Source: Strongylocentrotus purpuratus
Taxonomy: Eukaryota > Echinodermata > Echinoidea > Camarodonta > Strongylocentrotidae
Direction of reading: 5' to 3'
Assembly: GCF_000002235.5 (NCBI RefSeq)
Contig: NW_022145609.1
Location: forward strand, 29,287,153 to 29,351,152
DNA: 64,000 nt
The translations under genes were made by a program, and so were the position numbers. Below, piece after piece: positions 11,601 through 23,600 of this stretch (its first letter is position 1; every line of letters starts with the position of its first letter). The notes beneath the pieces were generated by a model. That model ran no database searches, was not told where the DNA came from, and saw nothing but the letters and a program-made list of their open reading frames with translations.

Positions 11601-14600
11601 GGACAACCCGAAAACATAATGCCTCCGGCTACTTCGTAGCGGAGGCATAAAAAGACTACCTGTCTAAAAAAAAATAATAATAATAATAATTCTGTTTCCC
11701 TTGAATAGTGTTTACCATTGAAACATGTACTAAACAAACCTGTACATAAAGGCCACCTGCCTATGAAGGCCACTTTTCTGGTCTCCTATGAGTGGTCTTT
11801 ATATACAGGTTTGACTGTACTTGCTTGCTTACCAGTGACTGCAGGAACTCTTCTCTTAGATGAGGTTTAGAGGCCCATGAGTGGTCTTTATATACAGGTT
11901 TGACTGTACTTGCTTACCAGTGACTGCTGGAACTCTTCTCTTAGATGAGGTTTCGAGGCCCACGTATCTTCACCATCCTTGAGTAGGTGTGCCACAATCC
12001 CAGCTGCAAAGTAGCTCACTTCAATCTGATCATTCTCTAGCAGTCGTCTAAGAAAAAAAGATTAAATCAAAACTTTAAATACTCTTAAAGAGAATAGCGA
12101 TTCAAGATTCAAATGTTATTGTAAATGTTAAAAAACAATCAGATTTACAAACACATTTGAATACATTATGACAAAGGTAAGATGCTAAAGAAGAGGAGAT
12201 AGCAGAGTAAGATGATAGACCAGAAAGGAATGAAGGAAGAGCAAGAAAGAACAAGAATGTACGTGAGGGGAAGAGAGAATAAAAACTGCTTGCATATGAA
12301 TACAGACATACTAGAGCTTATCCTCTTGCACTCATCACAGTAAAATTGCAGAGTACAAGTTCAGGTTAGTATTATGACAAGGATATTGAGTGAATGTAGA
12401 TACTTACTTGCAGTGTTTGAGGAAGTCTTCTCTCTTCAGGTTATCCCTCAATGTCTTCACTTCTGCGATGTTGTTCTGAGAAAAGATTTCATAGAATCTT
12501 ACAGTCAATACCAATGTTGTAATTCATATTTATGTTAAACAGGACCCCAAGGACAACGATAGGGAGGCGCGATAGCTCAGTTGGTAGAGCAGTGGTCTCG
12601 TAATCCGGTGACCCGAGTTCGAAACCAAGTCAATGCGCTAGTGCCCTTTGGTAAGGCATTAATCTTCATTACCAGGTCCCTCGGAGAGGACCTAAAGCCG
12701 TCCACCGTCTGGTTGCTTACTTACGAGTATTTATGCTTTCTTAGCAGTCAGGAAAAATATCCACCACCACAATACTACTATCCACAACAGTATCTTAATT
12801 ACTGATGGGGCTACCATGTTTAATGAATTCTGAATAAATGAACATTATCTTTAATACTATAATGCAAATCCAATGTGACTCTATGCACTTCAAAGTTGAA
12901 AATATCACCCTAAATGGACCCTAATACTCACCGACTAAAACAGCGGAGAGCAGAATATTTAAATGGATGTCTTTCCATAGAACACTTACGTCATACATGA
13001 GCTCAGACACTAAGCATCTTCTCTACAGTGTTTAACCCATATATCATAAACAGTTTTTAAACATATGTCAATTGAAATGTCATCCTAGTCATTACATTTT
13101 CAATTACTCAAAAAGTATGGATATAAGGGAATTACATTTCATGATATTTACATGTATGTATGAGCATGTGGTAAGTTGCTAACAGAGACTTTGGTGGAAA
13201 GCGCTTTATAAGCACTGTTTTACTATCATTATTATTATTCATATCAGTTAACTTTGAACACTAAAAAGAGAAAGATATTGCAACAGAGTAGAAAACATGA
13301 GAGAGATGGAGAGGGATTTTAAAAAAATACACAGAAAATAGAGTAGAAGGAGGGAGAGAAAGAGAGAAAGAGAGAATAGAAAGACACTACTTACAATGAG
13401 TCCTAAAACCTTTGTCTGGAGTGTGGATTCATCAGGGAAGATCTGAAATTGAAGCAAAAGTACAAATATAAATAAAATGGACATTATTGACAATAACAAG
13501 TTATTCAGTTCGTTCTCAAGTGAAAATCAAACAGAGCAAGTCTCAAAGATTAAATTTTCATAGTTTATGAAAAAACAGGTTTACTCTGCAAACGTTATTC
13601 ATGAATGTCATAAGCATATCTCAAGAGATGTTTTTCGACAATCCTTAAATTTCACATAAAACTTCTTCCCAAATAATGACCATGAAGTGTGGATAAGTTT
13701 CAAGTGGCCTCTCAAGTGGATAGATCATAATTACCTCCAGTATGTCAATGAAGAGATCAAGCCCGCCCTCATTGTCAAAGATAGTACAGGTGGGTGGTGA
13801 TTCGTCGGTGAGATTCCACAGCGCACTCAAGGTGAACTTGAGAGTGATGTCCACAGAACGGATGTCCGCTTTCTGACGCACGATCTGAAGCAGTTTCTGA
13901 ATTTAAAAAATGAAAATGTTTTTTAAAAATGAAAACAAAATAAGATTGCTCCATGTAATTTCCTTTAAAGCTCCACTGTACCACTTGTACATGTAGCTAC
14001 TTGCTCCCTCTATATAGAAAACAATGCCTAATCGGTGCCTGTTGGTCCCCCATGATCCCATTTTTCTTATGTTAATTGAGAGCTGAGTTGATGAGTTAGC
14101 CACCTGTCAGCGACCTCGCTGGGTGGTCTAATCCCTCCCGTCCACACTAGTACAGACGGCCTTAAAGTAGAAAAATGTACATGTAGCCAGGGATATAGTA
14201 CACTGGTTGAGACTGGGTGTTATTGACCAGCAATCAAATATATATGCAGCTTACATTATGCATAGCTTCAGTTTCACTGACAGACATGAGAAAGTCTTTA
14301 GCCTCCTCAAATATATGAAAACTATTTGTTTTTGCATTCAATATTCAGTGGGATGAAAGTGCATCAAACTTAGATCAGGTATAACCTGCAATTGCTATTT
14401 AATGTCTTAAAACTGGTATGGTGATCTCTACATTTCCTTGTACTTTGAACAAAAAGTATTTCTTTAAAGATAAAATGTCTGCATTCTATGTTTTTTCTAT
14501 TCATTTCTCTTAGCACTGCACTTGAGTCAAAAAAAGTTTAAACCAACAAAACCTCAGAAAGTTAACCATCAGGGACACACTGTCATATGACAATGAATAA

Positions 14601-17600
14601 GTGCAATGAATACCCTGTCATTATACCACACAATCAGATAACAGTAATTATAGGAAATAAACTGAGTTTGAATGAAAGAAAGCTTCCTGGAGGTATTGAT
14701 GGGTGCAGGTTACAAGACTACAAAACGCACAGATCATCATCATTTATTACAGTCATCATTTTTCCTCTTACGAGGGGTTACTGATTTTTGTGCCATGACA
14801 CACGCTCTCTCCACTACTTCTTGTCTCAAGCATCTTCCTCATTTAGACCAATCTTACTGCTTTCTTTCTTCACCAAGGCCCATTGCACAAAAATTACTAT
14901 TGATGGTAACTTTGCCATCAATGGTAACTACCATGGAAACCTTGATTTTGATTGGCTGTTGAGCCCTGTTACCATGGTAGTTGCCTTTGATGGCAAAGTT
15001 AACATCAACGATAAGTTTTCTGCAACGGGCCCATATCTTTCCATTAAAACTTTGGCCTTCCTTTCCCTCTGATGCCATCCACTTCCAGATCCCACACTCT
15101 TTTCACAGGTTCATCATCTTCCATTCTCAACACATGACCCAGCCATCCATCTCAATCCACTTCTCTCTACCACTTCCACCACAGTTACTTCCAGACCCAA
15201 CCATTCCACGAGCTCACTTGTGTTCTTTCTACCGGACAGTTTTTTTCCAGACAGCCCGAAAGCAATCTTGTCTAACCTGCATGTTTCTTTTGGTCCCCAG
15301 CAGAGTAGTTTGGACAGTAGATATCTTAGCAGCCAGGATAGAGCAGATTGCAACCGACATCCTCGTCATCGACGGATCATCAAATACAAACAAGCAATCC
15401 ATCACCATCTTAGATGCACGGTAACGATCAAAGTTCTGTTCAAAGAAAGAAAAAAACATCATTAAGGTACGACGTAAACTGATTATTGCAGCAAACGGCC
15501 ATTGCAGCAATCGGGCGATGGAAGAACTTAATTTAATTTAATTTAATTTTAGTTAAAGGTATTACAAAGTTTTGGTATGGGGTCATGAATTTGGTTCAAA
15601 TTAACATATTGGAAGCATATGCGTTCCTACAATATAAATTGATCGTTGTCGCGGTTGAAATCAAGTCTAAAGTTATGAAATTATAAAGCAATCCATCACC
15701 ATCTTGGATGCACGGTAACGATCAAAGTTCTGTTCAAATAAAGAAAAAAAAACATCATTAAGGTACGACGTAAGCTGATTATTGCAGCAAACGGCCATTG
15801 CAGCAATGGGGCGATGGAAGAACTTAATTTAATTTAATTTAATTCTAGTTTAGGAACTTTACATAACTATCTTGATCTAAGGAGACACGAACGAACGAAC
15901 GAACTGATTATTGCAATCGTTGATTTTAAAATCCTTAAATAGGGAACACTTTGAGAGGTTAGTTATTTTTCATAAAAATTTGCCTTTTATTCCAACTTTA
16001 TGTCACAGGGTACGGACATTTTTATTGTTTATAGATTTATTAACTTTACAAAAATGTACCAATAATAGAAAAAATCATTTTGTTGCCAATTTGAAAAACA
16101 ATATGTGATCATACAGTAGGCTTGCGGGTGCACCATGTGAGAGAGAGAGAGAAAAGATTGAGGAGTCCTGAAAAGAACTCTGACTCGGTAATCTTTCTTG
16201 GGGGTGTGCAGTCCTGAAAAGGACTGTTTGTTATCTTTCTTAGCTTTTCAGAACTCCTCAATCCTCTCTCTCTCACCATGCAAGCCGACACTTACAAGCA
16301 GCATCTAACATGTGATCAATTTAGCCCTTTAAAAAATGCTGTCCTGAAGACCAATTTTATTCCAGAGGGTTTATTTTAAAACCAGGGGATTGACTTTCAT
16401 ACCAGAAAATTGACTTTCAGCCAACTATTTCACAAGTAGGTCTCTTTCAAAGGTAAATTCTGGCAATCCGAAAGGAAAAGCTAATGGTTTCTTGTTATTG
16501 TTGTTTTTAGCATGTTATCTTCTGGGCCTATGTTTCAGTTTATAATCAGAGTCAAAGTGGATTTGAGGCTTCTGGATGACAATGTGTGAGTGAGTGTCTA
16601 TTTGTTCAATGGTTCTGTGCTGGAGTGATAACTGAGTGGAGATAAGCCTTTTACCCACTATTTCCTGGACTAGCTTCCTGAGATAGTAAACCATGTTTCC
16701 TGATAGATTGGAGATGTGTCAAATTCACACACAAAATGATGAATAAAGTGTTCCGTGTTAAAATCATTTTCTATTGTTTGGGACTGATAACAAAGCAATT
16801 AGCTTAAATTGCCAGGTTGAATTAATTGTGTGACACTGTTTCTAGGTCACACGCTGTCATTAGTGAAACCTGTTTGGGGTGAAATATTGGGACATACGCA
16901 TGTACTACGACTGACAAATGGTACACTGCATTAAAAACTTTGGTCTGTATTCTACTAATTCATTTAAACCTAAAATCATGTTTAACAGAAAAAAAATTTA
17001 GAACTCAGACTAACTTACATTGTTAAACCAAATTTGGGACAAATAGCTTACACCCAGCATTTATATTTTTAGTAGAAAATAGGCCATTTCTTTTTAAATG
17101 TGGGGTATTGCTGGTCATAACCGCAGTCCATAGTAACATTATTATTTAATATTACTTCCAAATTTGCAGAAAACAGTTTGAATCATCAAATTTCTGCCGA
17201 AATCTCTTTCTACATTGGTCTGTAACCTTGAATATTATTATTTTTCTTGTTTTTGTGTTAGGAGGGGGGGGGGATTATTGTGCCTTGAACTAGCCTCACT
17301 TTGCCTATTCTGGCCCTTTCTCTATTCTTGACCTACATGTACTATCACATACATTTAGACTGATGACACTTATTTTGCATGCTGTGACTGATCAATGCGA
17401 TGATTTCTCTCTCTGTGGTTTATGTTCTCACTGTTATTCAAGATAAACTTGAGTTCTGGTGAATATAGGAAATTAATTCTCACAGAATCCAACAAAACTT
17501 GCACTGAATGTTCAAGATTACAAATAAATGACATGTGCAAAACAGCTTTGATAGATAAGGAAATCAAGATAAGTGACACCATGTGCTTAACACAGGTCAC

Positions 17601-20600
17601 TTTGTACAAATGGGAGTTGTTGTTTTTATCGATAATGCCCAGCATGTTTTTGTGTGTTTGTTTTTATTTCACTGGTTCAAACAACCGATCTACTGCAGGA
17701 TAAGCAATCCAGACTAAATCGTAGCAATTTCCTCTCAAAATACAATTCCCATACCAGAGCTCAAGATTAGCTTTAATTTTCTGTTTACATGTTCATTATC
17801 TACATGTATTTGACTGTCTTATCATCATAACTTATGTTGAATATATCCTCATTATTATCATTGCTATCATCATTAAAATCGCCATCATGATCATCTTTTT
17901 CATGATGAGAGCCATCAGCTACCATTCACAAATTGTATTAAACCGTGATTAAATCGATAAATAAATCTCCTAGATCAGTATACTCACCACATCTTGGAGG
18001 ATTCTGTCACTACATAGAGTCAATAGGGCATTCTTCTGAAGCTGTACAAGATAAGGGGGAAAACAAATCAGAAAGACACATTATTAGCGGTCTTAGAATC
18101 AGAAATTGTAAATTCCAGACCAGCCACTACCTTGGAGTAGGGCACGCATTTATATACAATTACCATGTCCCTGAGATAAGACTTTATAGGCTCACTGATT
18201 GAGCACCTTAAGACTAGCAGATCTTTTGGCCAAAATGTTTTTGTTCGGATATGAAAAAAACACAAATCACATTGAGAAAGTGAGTAGATTTTATAAATGC
18301 ACATATTGAACCATTGTATTGTTAGAAATGAGAGCATCATAGTAGAAAGATGTCTGTCATTCATGAAATATGGGCCCTTTTAGTGCCATGGGAGATAAAT
18401 CCCACACATAAGAGTCTAAATCAGTCTGTTTACAGTTAAAGATAAAATTGAGTTCTGATCATACAAAAAGATTGCGAGAGAAACGTCTAAAGGCAATTTT
18501 GGAAGGTTGATTATATAGTAGATAAGAATCGTATACACTGTGATGTAACGGATTCATCAAATTAAAAAGAAATTGAATCAATCTTGATTGAAGCACATTT
18601 ATGTAATGCAAAAAAAAAGGGGTATACTGAACTACAAACACAAACACACACACACTTGTGGTGTAATTGTTTGGTCTTTACACTAGGGCACTTGAAGAAT
18701 CATCAATAACAGGGGATTTTTCTACTATGAATCTCTTCCAAAAAAGACATAATGTACTATGTAAAAAGAATGAGGGAGGGGGTGAGGGAGATAATAATAA
18801 TAATATTCTGCTTTGATATAATGCCTAATACATCTACAGAGCTGCCAACCTCAACTGAACAAAAATCCTATTATTTTCCAAAAAAAATCCTATTTTTGAT
18901 CGATAAGTACTTTCTCACTGCGAAAATGCATTTTTGCATAAGTTCCTACATACAGGAAGAAATTTTTCAATGGACCAATGGTTGAATATGCATGATTTCG
19001 TGCTTGATGAGCCAATGAACATCCCTAAGATTGCCGATGTGATATGCTTGTAGGATACTTTACAGGAGAGAATGGGCTTTTTTGTTTTTATTGTTTTTGA
19101 AAATTGTATTTTTTGAGGAAAAATCGTACTGTCGTTATGACTTCTAAAAATCGTACGAAATACGATAAAATCGTACTGGTTGGCAGCTCTGCATCTACGA
19201 TGTCTCAAAGCGCTTTACACTAACCTGTTGTTGGCTGTAGAATGTCTCCATTGCATCCAGTACCAGACCAACCATTGAACTAAGAACTGACACATGGACA
19301 CCTTCTCCTAGCTGATGCTTAGTCAGGTTGTACAGGCAAGCGCTGGAAGAGAATAAAACAATTACAATAAATATCAATGGAAGAAGATAGAATTACAACA
19401 GTTAATGCAGGCAAGTGGGAAGAGGGGGAGAGAGTAAGAGAGTAAGAGAGTAAGAGAGAAAGAGGGGTTAAAGAAGAAAGAGGTATATTGGTAACAGAGT
19501 AAGGAGCGAAGCACAGACATAGAATCATAAAGAGAAGGAGGACATGCATGATAATGAGTTGAATGATAGGTATAGAGAAACAGCAAGAGAGAGAGAGAGA
19601 GAGAGAGAGAGAGCTATGTAGAGAGTAGAGAGGATATTAAAAAACAATATTGTAACACTTGAATCACATACATGTATTATCCAATATAATAAATTGAATG
19701 AAAATAAAACAAGAACAATAAAGATTGTTGAAAATATGATTAGAAATATGAGCACACATACAAAACAGACAATGTTTTTTGTACTTCAAAGAGTCTTTGC
19801 AAGAAAGTATTTTCATGACCTTTATCATGTAAATTTGCTCAACCTTAATTGCTCTATTTCTCTGGTTTGGTCTGCTTTCACTGAAAGCATATTAAGCCCA
19901 TACAGTGTGTGTTTAGACAGTGAATTTTACCCTTTACCTTTCATTGAAAGCATAAATCAATACAGTGTGTGTTTAGACAGTGAGTTTAAAAGTACAGTTA
20001 TAAACCTTTAGACAGTCAGTTTTACATTCATTGAAAGCATATCAAACCTACAGTGTTTGTGTTTAGACAGTGAGCTTTCTTTGAAAGCATATTAAACCTA
20101 TACAGTGTGTGTTTAGACAGTGAGTTTTACCTTGCAGCCATCTGAACTCCTATAATCCGTGGATGTGCTTTCATTTGTGGCAGTATGATCTGTAATCAAA
20201 ACAATACATGATACGTTCACAAAACATGTCTAAAAACAAACATTCATTCAATAATTGAAACATGAAATCATGACGGACAGTTGGCTACGATGACTATCAG
20301 ACAATGTAGCAAATATATGAAGCCAAGTAACAGCTAGACATTGATGGGATGTCATTGTAAATTGTTTGAACAAATAGAAGATTTGTGTACAAGTAGCACT
20401 GTGTTATCTTTTTTTCTCTAAAAAGTTGATTTATTTTGATCTGTATAAAAGAGGACAACATAAGATTCATGAGCTATGAAAATGAGGGGGGGGGGGGAGG
20501 TTTTGAATAAAATACAAAACAATTTTATGCACATAACAGCACAAATTTTGCATGTAAGAAAAAGTGCTAAAAAGGGGATTACCATGGGAGGTATGTCTGT

Positions 20601-23600
20601 ATTGTGTGCCAACCTACATGTGTAAGCTGTCAAAAACCTTGACATATTTGTAGGGTATTCAGAGCGTGCATTTAGGCGAAAAACTGATAATAAAGCCTGA
20701 TTTGCCCAGATTAGTTGATATTCTTGTACAGTGTAGTTTTCCATACACTCTAAAAGTACACATGACTTGTGTGCATGACAAAGCTACATATACACTTCAA
20801 TTCTAATCTGACCCTAGAAGAAATAATGACAAGTTTGTGGGAATCCCAGGGAATGTCTGTAACCTATTATGATCAACACAAGATCTGAACAACAAATCCT
20901 ACTGTCTATCATACAACACATTTTTGAATAACCATTTATGAGATAATTTGCAGCAGTGTAAAAAATACTTTTCTATTAGCAGGAGCTCTTTTAGGATTTA
21001 GTGTTGTACAGCTGTATACATGCAATTTTCACAGTATTATTACTGTACAGTATAAACCTGTCTATAGCGACCGCCCAAGGGAAACACAAAAAGTGACCTT
21101 TGTAGACAGGTGGTCTTTATGTACAGGTGCCTATAGTACATGTTTCAATGAGAAACGCTCCTGAGTTTTTTCACTGCTTTGTAGGATACAATAAACAAGT
21201 TCATGTAATACCATGTACAATGTGTAACCTCCTATCATCATCTTCATTATTGTTGTTGTTGTATTTGTATCAGTTTTTTATCATCATTATATTTATGAGA
21301 GTGTTGAGCCTTGCATTGCTGGCTTCAGAGAAAACAAAATTGGTTCACAACTTTCTTGAATCTTTGTATTCTTGATCTCAAAATTCATTGATTTTTCTTC
21401 TTCTCAATTTTCTGCTTCCAGTAATAATAATATATACATGTAGTGTAACAATATTGATACTTACATGTAAGCAGGGCTTAAAACAACACAGATACCATGG
21501 TATTTAACAATATCATAAAAGACAAAGACTCATGTATCAAATTAAATTGCTGAGGGAAGAAGTATGTTTTCATTTCTTTAAAGACTAAAAAGTCTGATGG
21601 AAAGTAGATTGTTGTTCAACATTTTTTTAGCCACTACTTGAAAAAATAAAATTCAGGCTTATTTTAAATTAAGGCTAATTCCCCTTACAGGTGTAAATCG
21701 TTTTGCAACTTCCCATAATTTTTAAAAAACACAATTATTTTGGGGGAATGCTATCAAATATAACAGTTGTATGATCTACACTTCCTTGTTCCTTCTACAA
21801 ATCTTATTGAAAAACATTCTTATTTCATTGGTGAAGCCTTTTTCATTCAAATGTAGACAGGTAAATAAACACTGAAGTAAAATCTCCCAGCGTGATATTT
21901 CATGCATAACAAAAACAGTATTTAAATAGAAAATATCAGATGGAAATGGAGCAAAAAAAAGTTGACTAGAAATTTGATAGAGGAGACTTCCTTGTTCTTT
22001 TCACCATTCCAATGAATACAGATCACATGAAGTGATTTAATTTTTGTTTGAGATCTGAAAACTGTTTTCATATTAGTTGACATGGGGGCTGACTGATTCC
22101 TCTAATCCCCCTCCCTCTTATCCAAGTCAAGGAATAGAAGGCATATCTCAAATGTTTGATATTTTTAAAAAGCACTCGAGGTTGAAAATCTTGATGAAAA
22201 CTCAGGGCAGATATAACAATCTTTAAACAAGTTGGAAAACACCATCTGCAAGTACTGTATGTTTGTAAACATGCCAAATTCAGGATTATGCTACATCTGT
22301 TGTGGAGGCATTAGAAGTTAAGCTTTTACCCTACAGACCAGTCAATAGGCCTGCCCTCATCAGCTCGAGATTGCCAAATAGCCCGCTATTTTTGATTTGG
22401 GAAATAATCCCGAAGTAACAAATCGCGTCTTCATCAGCTCGAGATTCGACCTCGAAACTTGAAACTTGACCTTGAGAAATTAGCTCGAGATATTTTGCTC
22501 AGCGTTCGCGCATAGTGCGAGTCTTCCGTCTGGTGAAGACGCACCGGACAAATAACTGGATATTTTGCCAAATAGTGGGATATTTTGCAAACTATCCCAA
22601 GATATGTTGGCCGGGATGACAATCCCGACTAAATATCCCTCTAATTGCAACTTCGGGCTGATGAAGATGCAAATTAGCTGGATAGTTTGCGATCGGGATA
22701 GTTCAAATAGCGGAATATTTGGCAATCTCGAGCTAGTGAAGCCAGGCCTATTAGCTACATGTACATTGTACGTTCACATGGTAACCTTGTACTTTAAATA
22801 ATTTAAGTTTGCGAAACCTCAGTTGCATGTATAAATAACTATCCACTAAACCTTGAGGAAGAACCATCCATGACTAGTCTAATCCATTCACTGTTTGTTT
22901 CAAACCACCCCCCCCCCCTTCTTTCCTTTAGTCAAAAATTTGTCACACACAAGACAAATACATATAGGTAGACATCCAATGACAAAACACCTACATGTAC
23001 AGTATATTGTATATTGTGACAGACTGAGGATGGACAGACTTCATGTTTGTGACTGCACAATATGTCATTTTCAGCTATTTGTTTACCATGGGCTATAATA
23101 TCGCCAGTAATGTGATTGTCCTTTCAAGAAATATCATTCTTGCTCCACAGTATAATTCATACAACCATCAACAACACAACGGAACTACATGTATATCCGA
23201 GTCCAGTTGTACATATACATAAAACTGTTACTGTTAGCTAGAGCTCTAAAATCACACTTTGGGGAAAGCACTACCATCCATCATACACTTTGCAGCATTT
23301 TCCTTTCCAAATATGATTGTTTTGATTTTGATTTATTTACCAACAGCAATACAGTTATAAATCACAGCTTTGTTAGAATTACAACTTTAATTGTTAGTAA
23401 ATCAATATCAACAATACATGGTAAATATTGTTGGAAGTAAATATATCATAGTAAGAGATGCCAACCTCTTGACACAAACAAAAAACAGACTGAGTATCCT
23501 AAAAAAATCAGATTTTGGAGAGAAAAATCAGATTTTCACGAAAACTCAACACTACCACTGGCCCGTCAGCCCCAGGCCGGTAAAATTTCAGAAAAATGTT

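Noticed and set aside
12562-12640. tRNA gene-like sequence with A and B boxes
   Set aside because: The second half does not fold as a tRNA and continues into a body shared with 60,619-60,790; it is a SINE head.
15229-15276. Exon 7 frame continuing past its donor
   Set aside because: CATGCAG|gttaga is a good donor and the residues beyond it do not fit the family.
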